A DNA stretch of 64,000 bases from Pseudomonas farris (GCF_019145235.1 NZ_JAHSTV010000006.1:1-64000), one strand, 5' to 3'; shown: positions 29,657 through 38,346, counted from the stretch's first letter. A program made the numbers and translations. Notes: a model not told the origin generated them from the sequence alone.

Positions 29657-30289
29657 ATGCTCCAACAATTTCTGCATGACTTCGGCTATTTTGCCCTTTT
29701 TCTCGGCACGTTTTTCGAAGGCGAAACCATTCTGGTGCTCGCAGGCTTCCTCGCGTTCCGCGGATACATGGACATCAACCTGGTGGTGGTCGTGGCGTTC
29801 TTCGGCAGTTATGCCGGCGATCAGCTGTGGTACTTCCTGGGGCGCAAGCACGGGCGCAAATTGCTGGCCCGCAAACCGCGCTGGCAACTGATGGGCGATC
29901 GGGCGCTGGAACATATTCGCAAGCACCCGGACATCTGGGTGCTGAGCTTCCGTTTTGTCTACGGGTTGCGCACCGTAATGCCGGTGGCGATCGGTCTGTC
30001 GGGCTATCCGCCGGGACGTTACCTGCTGCTCAACGGGATTGGCGCAGCGATCTGGGCCACTGCGCTGGCCGCAGCCTCTTACCACTTCGGCGCGGTACTC
30101 GAAGGCATGCTTGGCAGTATCAAGAAGTACGAGCTATGGGTGCTGGGCGCCCTGCTGGTACTGGGCTTTGGCCTGTGGCTGCGGCGGCGCTTCAAGAATG
30201 CCCGTCTGGCGAAGAAGATCTATGCCGACGAGCAAGCGTTGAAAGCCGAACAGGCCAAGTCCAGCGAACCTACGACGCCCATCGAGTGA
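29657..30289 (+). CDS. DedA family inner-membrane protein
   Basis: A 210-residue membrane protein with about five hydrophobic segments. The DedA motifs are present: LFLGTFFEGETILVLAGFLAFRG at the N-terminus, FFGSYAGDQLWYFLGRKHGR, and FRFVYGLRTVMPVAIGLSGYP with its conserved arginine and proline. DedA proteins are proposed to be lipid scramblases or proton-coupled flippases and support membrane potential. It is divergent from hemB and convergent with the membrane hydroxylase gene, overlapping that gene by 20 bases at the 3' end. Confidence 0.9.
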   Translation: MLQQFLHDFGYFALFLGTFFEGETILVLAGFLAFRGYMDINLVVVVAFFGSYAGDQLWYFLGRKHGRKLLARKPRWQLMGDRALEHIRKHPDIWVLSFRFVYGLRTVMPVAIGLSGYPPGRYLLLNGIGAAIWATALAAASYHFGAVLEGMLGSIKKYELWVLGALLVLGFGLWLRRRFKNARLAKKIYADEQALKAEQAKSSEPTTPIE

Positions 30290-31505
30290 AGCGGTTTCTA
30301 CAACAGTAGAGACCGATTGCGCTGAGCAGGCTGTAACTGAGCAGCCACACCCAGCCCACCGCGCTGCCCGGCCATAGCCCGACCATTGGCGCCAGCCACA
30401 CCAGCGGCAAGTTCGACGCCAGCCGCAACAGCTCCAGCTTCAGTGCCTGCGGGCGATTTTCCAAGGCTACGCCCAACACAAACAGCCCCAGTGCGACGGC
30501 GCCCCAGCCCAACACCAGGGCAGAAGTCGGCAGGCTCTGCTCCAGGTTCATCAAGTAACTGCCCAAGGCGATGTAGACGCAAAATTGCAGCGCCACATAC
30601 CACTGCTGGCGTCCATCCAGCCGTACCTCGAATTTGCGGAACTGGCTCAGGTCCGGTTTGTTCATCGGGTACTTGGCCGCCACATCCGCAGGCCGCCAAC
30701 CGGTGCGCATGAACCAGATCCGCAGCTTGTCCCACCCGTTTTCGGCGCGCCGGGCGTCATCCCACAGCTGCGCATAGAACTGCACGTTCGCCCATAACGG
30801 ATTCCAGCTTGCCAGTGGCGTGGTTACGCCGAAAATCACCGGTTCGTTGTCGTCCTCTTCCTGGAACGAGCCAAACAGACGGTCCCAAATAATGAACACC
30901 CCGCCGTAGTTGCGATCCATGTAGAGAGCGTTCTGTGCATGGTGAGCCCGATGATTGGACGGCGTGACGAAGAACCATTCGAACCAGCCGAGCTTGGGAA
31001 TGTGCCGGGTATGCACCCAGAATTGGTACAGAAGATTCAGCGCCGCAACGCTGACGAACACCACCAGCGGCACACCGAGCACGGCCATGGGCAAGTAGAA
31101 AATCCAGCTCAGCAGAAACCCGGTGCTGGTCTGGCGCAAGGCCGTGGAGAGGTTGTAATCCTCGCTCTGATGATGCACCGAGTGGGCAGCCCAGAGGATG
31201 TTGCGTTCGTGGCCCATGCGGTGCAGCCAGTAATAGCAGAAGTCGTAGAAGACGAAGGCAAACACCCAGACCCAAACGCTGTCGGCCGACAGCTCAATCA
31301 CGGCCAGATGCTTCAGGGCGAAGGCATAAGTCACCAGGCCGACGCCTTTGGTCAACAGGCCCGTGGTAGTCGACAGCACACCAGTGCTGACGCTGTTGAT
31401 CGCGTCTGCCACGCGGTAATTGCTCACTCCGCGCCAACGGTCGGCCAGCAACTCGACCGCAATCAGCACAAAGAAAAACGGCACCGCATACAGAATGAAG
31501 TCCAT
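30270..31505 (-). CDS. Sterol desaturase / fatty acid hydroxylase family membrane protein
   Basis: A 411-residue integral membrane di-iron oxygenase. The histidine boxes are visible: HRMGHERN around residue 95, HSVHHQSEDYN about 10 residues later and HRAHHAQN near residue 184, separated by hydrophobic segments. About 8 to 10 hydrophobic segments in all, extending further at the C-terminus than most family members, which stop near 280 to 320 residues. Substrate is not predictable from the sequence. It is transcribed alone and overlaps the dedA 3' end. Confidence 0.85.
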   Translation of the reverse strand: MDFILYAVPFFFVLIAVELLADRWRGVSNYRVADAINSVSTGVLSTTTGLLTKGVGLVTYAFALKHLAVIELSADSVWVWVFAFVFYDFCYYWLHRMGHERNILWAAHSVHHQSEDYNLSTALRQTSTGFLLSWIFYLPMAVLGVPLVVFVSVAALNLLYQFWVHTRHIPKLGWFEWFFVTPSNHRAHHAQNALYMDRNYGGVFIIWDRLFGSFQEEDDNEPVIFGVTTPLASWNPLWANVQFYAQLWDDARRAENGWDKLRIWFMRTGWRPADVAAKYPMNKPDLSQFRKFEVRLDGRQQWYVALQFCVYIALGSYLMNLEQSLPTSALVLGWGAVALGLFVLGVALENRPQALKLELLRLASNLPLVWLAPMVGLWPGSAVGWVWLLSYSLLSAIGLYCCRNRFTRWAS

Positions 31506-31619
31506 GACGCGCCCTGATCAGAATCGTTCAGCAGAGATTAGGTGTAGCCGCGTATTAACCCTATGGCAACGAGTGACAAATTAGTGGACATTTAACGCCA
31601 TGAATCTGGAGAAAAGCCC

Positions 31620-32288
31620 ATGAGCAAAAAAATTGCAGTGATCCTTTCCGGCTGCGGCGTGTACGACGGCGCCGAGATCCACGAAAGCGTGATCACCCTG
31701 CTGCGGCTGGACCAGCGCGGCGCCCAGGTGCAGTGTTTCGCACCTAATATTGCGCAGTTGCATGTAATCAACCACCTGACCGGCGAAGAAATGCCCGAGG
31801 CGCGCAACGTGCTGGTGGAGTCGGCGCGGATCGCCCGGGGCAATATCAAGGACATTCGCGAAGCCAGCGTCGAAGACTTCGATGCGCTGATCGTTCCTGG
31901 CGGATTTGGATCGGCCAAGAACCTGTCGAACTTTGCCGTCGAAGGCGCCGGATGCAGCGTTCAGCCTGACGTCCTGGCGTTGACCGAAGCGTTCGCCGAA
32001 GCCGGCAAACCGGTGGGGCTGATCTGCATCTCGCCAGCCCTGGCGGCCAAGATTTACGGCCCGGGTGTGACCTGCACCATCGGCAACGATGCCGATACCG
32101 CCGCCGCGATGAACAAAATGGGCGCCACCCATGCCGAGTGCGCAGTGACCGACATCGTCGAAGACAAGGCGCGCAAGCTGGTGAGCACTCCGGCGTACAT
32201 GCTGGCGCAATCGATCAGCGAGGCTGCTTCCGGCATCAACAAACTGGTCGACCGCGTACTGGAACTGACCCACGAAAACGACGAGTAA
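31620..32288 (+). CDS. elbB: ElbB (DJ-1/PfpI superfamily, glyoxalase-like)
   Basis: A 222-residue cytoplasmic protein of the DJ-1/PfpI superfamily: KKIAVILSGCGVYDGAEIHE opens the fold, and LIVPGGFGSAKNLSNFA with VGLICISPALAAKIYG gives the nucleophile elbow, the cysteine sitting in GLICISPA. ElbB was linked to isoprenoid synthesis in E. coli and shown to have weak glyoxalase activity; the physiological role is unsettled. It stands alone between the membrane hydroxylase gene and a REP doublet. Confidence 0.93.
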   Translation: MSKKIAVILSGCGVYDGAEIHESVITLLRLDQRGAQVQCFAPNIAQLHVINHLTGEEMPEARNVLVESARIARGNIKDIREASVEDFDALIVPGGFGSAKNLSNFAVEGAGCSVQPDVLALTEAFAEAGKPVGLICISPALAAKIYGPGVTCTIGNDADTAAAMNKMGATHAECAVTDIVEDKARKLVSTPAYMLAQSISEAASGINKLVDRVLELTHENDE

Positions 32289-32298
32289 CACTGTTCAA

Positions 32299-32388
32299 TG
32301 TGGGAGCGGGCTTGCTCGCGAAGACTGACTGACATTCAACATTGATGTTGGCTGATATACCGCTTTCGCGAGCAAGCCCGCTCCCACA
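32299..32388. repeat. REP doublet, family 1
   Basis: TGTGGGAGCGGGCTTGCTCG and its inverse with about 45 bases between, lying between the convergent 3' ends of elbB and the YaiI-type gene. Confidence 0.9.
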
Positions 32389-32404
32389 GGGTTCAATGCA
32401 TGGC

Positions 32405-32860
32405 TTAAGACTTGCGCGACAACCGGGTAAGTATCCGGTCCAGCGCATTGGCGAACGCCTGCTTCTCGCGCTCGCCAAAGGGTGCCGGCCCCCCGCTCAT
32501 CTGACCCTGCTCACGCAGATCGGTGAACAGGTTACGCACCGCCAGTCGATCGCCCATGTTCTGCGCATCGAACTCCTTGCCCCGTGGATCCAGCGCCGCA
32601 ACGCCCTTCTTCACTAGCCGGTCCGCCAGCGGCACATCGCTGCAAATCACCAGTTCGCCTGGCACCGCGTGTTCCACGAGGTAATCGTCGGCGGCATCCG
32701 GGCCGCTAGGCACCACGATCAGCTTCACCAGGGCGAGGCCCGGTTTGATCTGCGGCTGACCGGCCACCAGCACCACTTCGAATTGGCGCTTGAGGGCGAA
32801 TTTCACCACCAGATCCTTGGCTGCCCGCGGGCAAGCGTCGGCATCGATCCACACGCGCAT
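32405..32860 (-). CDS. YaiI/YqxD family protein (UPF0178, DUF188)
   Basis: A 151-residue protein starting MRVWIDADACPRAAKDLVVK, the typical DUF188 opening with its conserved aspartates, and containing GPDAADDYLVEHAVPGELVI and CSDVPLADRLVKKGVAALDPRG. The fold is PIN-like, suggesting a metal-dependent nuclease, but no activity is established. The start at 32860 is preferred; the longer frame runs into a REP element. It is convergent with elbB. Confidence 0.92.
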   Translation of the reverse strand: MRVWIDADACPRAAKDLVVKFALKRQFEVVLVAGQPQIKPGLALVKLIVVPSGPDAADDYLVEHAVPGELVICSDVPLADRLVKKGVAALDPRGKEFDAQNMGDRLAVRNLFTDLREQGQMSGGPAPFGEREKQAFANALDRILTRLSRKS

Positions 32861-32883
32861 AGTGTTTTCCTCTTCCAAAAAAA

Positions 32884-32944
32884 TCGCGAGCAGGCTCGCT
32901 CCCACAGGTTATACGCAATCCTGTGGGAGCGAGCCTGCTCGCGA
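32884..32944. repeat. REP doublet, variant 1b
   Basis: A tight inverted pair TCGCGAGCAGGCTCGCTCCC ... GGGAGCGAGCCTGCTCGCGA. It differs from family 1 by GCTCGC/GCCTGC in place of GCCCGC/GCTTGC. Further copies of this variant lie at 58850 and 63691. Confidence 0.9.
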
Positions 32945-32965
32945 TTGTGAGCGCAGCGAATGCTT

Positions 32966-34864
32966 TTAAGAAACCGACACCCGCCGCGTCTCGGCCATCC
33001 GGCTACGGCTGTACAGCACGATGATCGCAATGATCGCCACGGCCTGGGCACTCAGCGAATACGCATCAGCGTGAATCCCCAACCAGTCGAAGTCAAAGAA
33101 CGGCACCGGTCGCGTGCCGAAGATCCCGGCTTCCTGCAACGCCTTCACACCATGGCCGGCAAACACCACCGACAACGCGCACAGCAGCCCGGCATTGATG
33201 CCGAAGAACAACGCCAGCGGCAGTTTCGCCGAGCCGCGCAAAATCACCCAAGCCAGACCAATCAGCAATACCAGCGCCGTCGCCCCGCCCGCCATGACGG
33301 CGTTGTGCCCTGCCGGCCCGGCCTGCAACCACAGGGTTTCGTAAAACAGGATCACTTCGAACAACTCGCGATACACCGAGAAGAACGCCAGGATCGCAAA
33401 CCCGAAACGCCCGCCGCCACTCACCAGGCTGCTCTTGATGTAATCCTGCCAGGCCGCTGCGTGGCGACGGTCGTGCATCCACACGCCAAGCCAGAGCACC
33501 ATGACACTGGCAAACAACGCCGTCGCGCCTTCCAGCAGTTCACGCTGGGCACCGCTGACGTCGATCACATACGCCGCCACCGCCCAGGTCGCCAGCCCGG
33601 CCAGCAGCGCCAGGCCCCAACCGATGTTGACGCTGCGCACCGCCGATTGCTGACCGGTATTGCGCAGGAACGCGAGGATCGCCGCGAGCACCAGAATCGC
33701 TTCCAGACCTTCTCGCAACAGAATCAACAGGCCGGAAATGTAGCTCAGCGACCAGCTCAAGCCATCGCTGCCGAGCAGGCCAGCGGACTCTTTCAATTTG
33801 GCCTTGGCCGCCTCCAGACGCTGCTCGGCCTGGGCCACCGGCAAGCCATCTTGCAACGATTGACGGTACGCCATCAGGGACTTCTCGGTGTCTTTGCGCA
33901 CGTTGGCGTCGACGTTGTCCAGAGAGCTTTCGACCAGCTCGAAGCCTTCCAGGTACGCCGCCACCGACAGGTCGTAGGCCTGATCGTGATCGCCGGCGCG
34001 GTAGGCTGCGATGCTCTTGTCCAACGTAGCGGCCGTGTATTCCAGCAACTGCCCCGGGCCACGCTTGACCTGCGGCGGCTGCGCTCGTTGCGCGCGGAAG
34101 GTCGCGGCCGCTTGCGGACCCTCGGCGGCCTGCACTTCGGCGGGCGTCTGACGTGCCAGATCGGCGATGTTGTAGGTTTTCCCGGATTTTGCCGCGGCCG
34201 GATCGGCGCTGAAGCTGGCGATGTAGGTCGCCAGGTCCCAACGCTGGCGATCATCGAGCTGATCGGCGAAGGCCGGCATGTCGGTGCCTTCAACGCCCAT
34301 GCCCAGCGTGTTGTAGATCGCATAGAGGCTCAGACGGTCCAGTCGCACGGCATCGCGCAGATTGGCCGGCGGTGGCGTCATGCCGACACCCGCCGGGCCG
34401 TCACCGGCGCCCGCATCGCCATGGCACACCGAGCATTGCTGGGCATACAGCGGCGCGCCGCGAGTCGGGTCCGGGGTGATGACCGGGGCCTGACTGACCT
34501 CATAGGTCACCGCCAGTTTTGCCCCCAGCTGCCGCGCCTGACGGGCAACATCCGCGCCGTCCTTGCGGGCGGCGATCGCAGCGCCAAGGCTGCTGACGCC
34601 CTGCTCCAGCTCTGCGCGTTCGGGTTTGGCCGGCAAATCGGCGATCAAGCCTTGTAATACCTTCAGGAATTCCTGCTGTTCGCGGTATTCAGACTCATCA
34701 ATGACTTTGCCCGCCTCGACCGTCGCCGGGTAATCAGCGCCAATGTAATCGAGCAAATGCAGGGCCTTGGGCGCACCTTCCGTGGTTTCGGCCAGCGCAT
34801 TGAAGCTGCAAAACGCGATCACCGGCAGCACGAGCCACGCCAGAAAACGAGAGGAGGCAATCAT
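32966..34864 (-). CDS. Cytochrome c-FTR1 iron permease fusion
   Basis: A 632-residue membrane protein combining a signal peptide (cleaved after NALA), a periplasmic heme c domain and an FTR1-type permease. The heme motif CSVCH is at residues 144 to 148 with a methionine ligand in DMPAF near 196. The iron-transport motifs REGLE (384 to 388) and RELFE (499 to 503) lie in about seven C-terminal membrane segments. FTR1/EfeU moves iron after oxidation of Fe2+; the attached cytochrome may accept those electrons, an inference. No separate EfeO or EfeB gene is adjacent. The second motif carries L where the family often has G. Confidence 0.9.
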   Translation of the reverse strand: MIASSRFLAWLVLPVIAFCSFNALAETTEGAPKALHLLDYIGADYPATVEAGKVIDESEYREQQEFLKVLQGLIADLPAKPERAELEQGVSSLGAAIAARKDGADVARQARQLGAKLAVTYEVSQAPVITPDPTRGAPLYAQQCSVCHGDAGAGDGPAGVGMTPPPANLRDAVRLDRLSLYAIYNTLGMGVEGTDMPAFADQLDDRQRWDLATYIASFSADPAAAKSGKTYNIADLARQTPAEVQAAEGPQAAATFRAQRAQPPQVKRGPGQLLEYTAATLDKSIAAYRAGDHDQAYDLSVAAYLEGFELVESSLDNVDANVRKDTEKSLMAYRQSLQDGLPVAQAEQRLEAAKAKLKESAGLLGSDGLSWSLSYISGLLILLREGLEAILVLAAILAFLRNTGQQSAVRSVNIGWGLALLAGLATWAVAAYVIDVSGAQRELLEGATALFASVMVLWLGVWMHDRRHAAAWQDYIKSSLVSGGGRFGFAILAFFSVYRELFEVILFYETLWLQAGPAGHNAVMAGGATALVLLIGLAWVILRGSAKLPLALFFGINAGLLCALSVVFAGHGVKALQEAGIFGTRPVPFFDFDWLGIHADAYSLSAQAVAIIAIIVLYSRSRMAETRRVSVS

Positions 34865-35182
34865 GAATAAATCTCAAATGGAAATACGAAGTAACACATT
34901 GTTCACTCCCAATGAGTTTCACTCAAGCTTTGTTGGTATTTCCAGCGCGAAGCGCTGAGGTACCAGGCCTGAAATAAGTAGTGGCACGTTGTGAAATCAT
35001 GTAATTAAAAAGCCATTACATAGCCAGCATCCCTGTTTATAATGCCGCGCCGTCGTTATTGCGATATGGCATTTAAGCTCCTTTTTTTATGAGGAATTGG
35101 CAGGAGGCCAACAACCCTGCCGATGGGTCCCAACAGCCCGACCAGCACGCGGCTGCTTATATTCAGGGAAGACGTACCCCTT
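34865..35182. other. Divergent regulatory gap between the iron permease and the lipoprotein operon
   Basis: 318 bases without a gene, AT-rich at 34980-35045. It holds a short inverted repeat TGAGT-TTC-ACTCA at 34913-34925 about 50 bases upstream of the iron permease start, and a good sigma-70 promoter for the plus-strand operon. I looked for a convincing Fur box and did not find one. Confidence 0.6.
35015..35043 (+). promoter_or_regulatory. Sigma-70 promoter of the lipoprotein operon
   Basis: A perfect TATAAT at 35038-35043 with ATTACA as a candidate -35 at 35015-35020 (17-base spacer). It would start transcription about 130 bases before the first start codon at 35183. Confidence 0.5.
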
Positions 35183-36577
35183 ATGGCATTCCGTGCCCCC
35201 ACCTTGATCGCGCTCAGCGCTGTCACGTTGCTTTCCGGCTGCTCGGCCTTTCGTAACTACGATTCGGAACTTGCACAAACCAACCAGCAATTGGCTTCCG
35301 GCAACGTCGACGCCGCATTGACCCTGCTGGAAAAGAACAACACCAGCAAAGACAAAGACCTGCTCTATTACTTCGAGAAAGGTGAACTGCTGCGCGCCAA
35401 AGGCGACTTGTCCGGCAGCCAGAACGCCTGGACCAGCGCCGATCAGGTGGTGGGCAAGTGGGAAGACGCGGTCAAACTCGATACCGACAAATACCTGGCT
35501 CAGTTCGGCAGTTTCCTGGTCAACGACAAGGTTCGTCGCTACGAAGGCTACGACTACGAAAAAGTCATGCTGACCACGCAGATGGCCCTCAACCTGCTGG
35601 CGGTGAATGACTTCGACGGCGCGCGCACCGCCATCAAGAAAACTCACGAGCGTGAAGCGGTGATCGCCGACCTGCGTGACAAGGAATACCTCAAGAGCGA
35701 AGAGCAAGCCGAGAAAGAAGGCGTCAAAACCCAGTACAAGGATCTTCAGGGTTACCCGGTGGCCAGCCTCGACGCGCCAGAAGTGGTCGGTTTGAAAAAC
35801 AGCTATCAGAGCGCGTTCAGCCATTACCTGGCCGGCTTCGTCTATGAAGCTCTGGGCGAGAAAGATCTGGCGGCGCCGGGTTATCGCAAAGCCGCCGAAT
35901 TGCGTCCGAACACGCCACTGCTGGAACAGGCGCTCGTGAATCTCGACAAACCGGCCAAGAACGATGACAGCGACATCCTGATCGTCGTGCAAAGCGGCCT
36001 GGCGCCGTCCCGCGATTCGATCCGCATTCCGCTGCCATTGCCGATCAGCAACAACGTGGTGATCACACCGCTGTCGTTTCCGATCATCAAGCCGGATAGC
36101 TCCACTGCCACCTTCGCCCAGATCGGCGTGGACGGTCAGCAGCTGAACCTGACGCAACTCAACAGCACCACCGCCATGTCCCGTCGTGCGCTACGTGATG
36201 ACATGCCGGGCATCATCTTGCGCACTACTGTGCGGGCGATCACCCGTGGCGTGGCGCAGAAGCAGATCAACGAAACCAACCCGCTGGCGGGTCTTGCAGT
36301 CGGTATTTCTTCAGCCGTGCTCGAAGGTGCCGATACCCGTACGTGGCGTACGTTGCCGGACAACACTCAGGTAGTGCGTCTGCGCTTGAAGAAAGGCGAA
36401 CACAGCGTCACGCTGCCGAGCGCCGTGGGCGGCTCGGTGGTCAAGGTCACCGTCGATCAGCGCTTTCAGGTCATCACTCTGCGCGCCGTGGGCAATCAAG
36501 TATTCGCCAGCGGCCTGGCTGCGCACGTGATCCCGAGCGCCAACCCGACCGCCGTGGCCAGCCTCAAACAACCTTAA
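35183..36577 (+). CDS. COG3014 family outer-membrane lipoprotein with TPR-like repeats
   Basis: A 464-residue lipoprotein: signal sequence with lipobox LLSGC at C20, then an N-terminal helical-repeat half (ALTLLEKNNTSKDKDLLYYFEKGELLRAKGD, HYLAGFVYEALGEKDLAA) and a C-terminal beta-rich half. The family is known as COG3014 and has no firm function. It begins a four-gene operon with ycfL, lpoB and an LpoB-like gene, which suggests a role in activating a penicillin-binding protein or in outer-membrane assembly. The start at 35183 directly precedes the lipoprotein signal; a longer frame lacks one. Confidence 0.82.
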   Translation: MAFRAPTLIALSAVTLLSGCSAFRNYDSELAQTNQQLASGNVDAALTLLEKNNTSKDKDLLYYFEKGELLRAKGDLSGSQNAWTSADQVVGKWEDAVKLDTDKYLAQFGSFLVNDKVRRYEGYDYEKVMLTTQMALNLLAVNDFDGARTAIKKTHEREAVIADLRDKEYLKSEEQAEKEGVKTQYKDLQGYPVASLDAPEVVGLKNSYQSAFSHYLAGFVYEALGEKDLAAPGYRKAAELRPNTPLLEQALVNLDKPAKNDDSDILIVVQSGLAPSRDSIRIPLPLPISNNVVITPLSFPIIKPDSSTATFAQIGVDGQQLNLTQLNSTTAMSRRALRDDMPGIILRTTVRAITRGVAQKQINETNPLAGLAVGISSAVLEGADTRTWRTLPDNTQVVRLRLKKGEHSVTLPSAVGGSVVKVTVDQRFQVITLRAVGNQVFASGLAAHVIPSANPTAVASLKQP

Positions 36578-36592
36578 GAACGGAGTCTTTGC

Positions 36593-36964
36593 ATGCGCTT
36601 CAAATTCATCGCTGTCGTCGCCCTCGCCTTGTTGGCCGGCTGCGCCACCCCGCCACCGCCAGAGCCAGGCAGCGCTGCCAGCAAGGTCGTGGCCATGGGC
36701 AAGCTCAAGAACATCGTGGTCGGCGCCATGCGCGTGGCCCGGGAAAACGGCTTCATGACGGTCAATGCGCAGCTGAGCAACACCAGCTACAACAACAAGA
36801 CCTTCTACTACCGTTTTGCCTGGCTCGGCCCTGAAGGTTTCCCGGTTGCCGAAGAAGAAACCTGGAAAAGCCAGATGATGTATGGCGAGCAGACCCGTTT
36901 CATTCAGGCCATTGCGCCAACCACCAAAGCCGTGGATTTCCGTCTCGAAATCAAAACGCCTTAA
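36593..36964 (+). CDS. ycfL: YcfL family lipoprotein
   Basis: A 123-residue outer-membrane-type lipoprotein, lipobox LLAGC at C17, followed by a proline-rich PPPPEPG linker and a beta-sandwich-like DUF1425 body (MTVNAQLSNTSYNNKTFYYRFAWLGPEGFPV). In E. coli ycfL is immediately upstream of lpoB, as here. It starts 15 bases after the preceding gene. No function is known; YcfL may assist the neighbouring LpoB. Confidence 0.87.
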   Translation: MRFKFIAVVALALLAGCATPPPPEPGSAASKVVAMGKLKNIVVGAMRVARENGFMTVNAQLSNTSYNNKTFYYRFAWLGPEGFPVAEEETWKSQMMYGEQTRFIQAIAPTTKAVDFRLEIKTP

Positions 36965-37001
36965 GCCCTACACCATTCGTTCAGTTCTAGAGAGCATTCC
37001 C

Positions 37002-37589
37002 ATGTTTGCACGCTTTTCGTTCATCGCCGTCATCGCCCTCCTGGCCAGCGGTTGCGCCAACACTTCGCCGACCCTGGGCAGTAAAAACATCAGCTACGGC
37101 GACACCAAGGCCGTGGAAACCGTGACCAACGAGTTCGGCTCCACCGACCTGCAGATGATCGCCGAATCCATGACGCGCTCCCTGGCCCAGTCCGGCATCC
37201 TGCAAGGCCGTCCGGTGGTTCAGGTTTACGACGTGAAGAACAAGACCAGCGAGTACATCGATACCCGGGAAATCACCACCAGCATCAAGACCCAGCTGAT
37301 GAAGACCGGCGTCGCCCGCTTCGCCAGCGACAACACTGCCATGCAAAGCCAGGTTGACCAGCTCAAACTACAAAACCAGAGCGGCCTGTACAAGAAAAGC
37401 ACCGTGGCCAAGACTGGCAACATGATCGCAGCCAAGTATCGCATCGAAGGTTCGATCAGCTCGATCGTCAAGCGCAGCAGCGATTACAAGGACGTCTTCT
37501 ACAAATTCAGCCTGCAGTTGATCGATGTAGAAAGCGGTCTGGCCGAGTGGATGGACGAAAAAGAGATTCGCAAAACCACGGAGCGTTAA
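37002..37589 (+). CDS. lpoB: Penicillin-binding protein activator LpoB
   Basis: LpoB is an outer-membrane lipoprotein that reaches through the periplasm to stimulate the peptidoglycan synthase PBP1b. The 195-residue product has a signal with lipobox ASGC at C18, then SKNISYGDTKAVETVTNEFGSTDLQ and the compact CsgG/TolB-like domain (LQGRPVVQVYDVKNKTSEYIDT; KYRIEGSISSIVKRSS; KFSLQLIDVESGLAEW). E. coli LpoB has a longer proline-rich linker, absent here, so its reach to the inner membrane would be shorter. P. aeruginosa uses a different activator (LpoP) for PBP1b, so the target here is uncertain. Confidence 0.88.
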   Translation: MFARFSFIAVIALLASGCANTSPTLGSKNISYGDTKAVETVTNEFGSTDLQMIAESMTRSLAQSGILQGRPVVQVYDVKNKTSEYIDTREITTSIKTQLMKTGVARFASDNTAMQSQVDQLKLQNQSGLYKKSTVAKTGNMIAAKYRIEGSISSIVKRSSDYKDVFYKFSLQLIDVESGLAEWMDEKEIRKTTER

Positions 37590-37592
37590 TCG

Positions 37593-38336
37593 ATGCGCAC
37601 ATGGATTGGCATGATGGCCCTGGCTTGCGCGTTCAGCGTGCAAGCGGCCCCGAAAGTCGCAGTAGCGGACCTGGCGTATCAGGAACGGGTGGAACAATAC
37701 GTCCACACTGTTTCGGCCCAGAGCAACCACAGCCAGAGCTATTACGGCGCCAGTGGTTCGTCCAGTTACGAAGAGTACGAAGCAACCAGCAGCTACATCG
37801 AGCAAGGCGAGCTGCGTAAATTCACTGGCGACATCAAGGGCGAGATTCTGCGCACCGGCATGTTCCAGCTGGTGCAGGGCACGCCTTATACAGCCTCGTC
37901 CAAAGGTGACGTGTATGACGTGATCAAGCGGATCAAGGCCGGTAGCTTCAAGGGTGCCGACTACGTGCTGTTCGGCACCGTGTCAGACATCGACTTCACC
38001 CGCGACATGAACGAACTGGCCAATACCGACAGCTATTCGGCAGTGCTGGGGCTGACGCTGGTGGCGGATTTCAGTCTGATCAACACCAAGACCTATGAGA
38101 TCACCTCGGCCTTCACGGCGATGGGCGAAGGTCAGGACACCAAACTGGTGAATGGCCGGGATATCAAGATTTCGCTGAACCGCCCACGGGTGGTACGTGA
38201 TGTGTCCAAGGCACTGGGTGAGGATGTGGCTGCGCAACTGAGCCAACAGCTCGGTGGCGGTGGCTATGAGCAGCCGGGGCAGGCGCCGCTGCGCAATAAC
38301 CTGCCGCGGGATACGGCACCGGTGATTCTGCACTGA
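37593..38336 (+). CDS. LpoB/CsgG-like secreted protein without lipobox
   Basis: A 247-residue exported protein with an AQA-type signal (MRTWIGMMALACAFSVQAAP) and no lipobox cysteine at the cleavage site, so it is likely soluble in the periplasm. The body matches the CsgG/LpoB fold: APKVAVADLAYQERV at the start, then a variable serine-rich loop with SQSYYGASGSSSYEEYEATS, then GADYVLFGTVSDIDFTRDM and LVADFSLINTKTYEITSAFTA. It starts 3 bases after lpoB. A paralogue arising from duplication is likely. The C-terminus is proline/glutamine-rich. Confidence 0.8.
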   Translation: MRTWIGMMALACAFSVQAAPKVAVADLAYQERVEQYVHTVSAQSNHSQSYYGASGSSSYEEYEATSSYIEQGELRKFTGDIKGEILRTGMFQLVQGTPYTASSKGDVYDVIKRIKAGSFKGADYVLFGTVSDIDFTRDMNELANTDSYSAVLGLTLVADFSLINTKTYEITSAFTAMGEGQDTKLVNGRDIKISLNRPRVVRDVSKALGEDVAAQLSQQLGGGGYEQPGQAPLRNNLPRDTAPVILH

Positions 38337-38346
38337 GTAGTGCTCT

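Noticed and set aside
32960-34657. 565-codon open frame opposite the cytochrome c-FTR1 gene
   Set aside because: Antisense to a gene with clear heme and iron motifs; composition is Arg/Gln/His-rich and there is no ribosome site.
34865-35182. Fur box in the iron permease promoter
   Set aside because: The best match (CCCAATGAGTTTCACTCAA) fits only about 9 of 19 consensus positions, no better than background.
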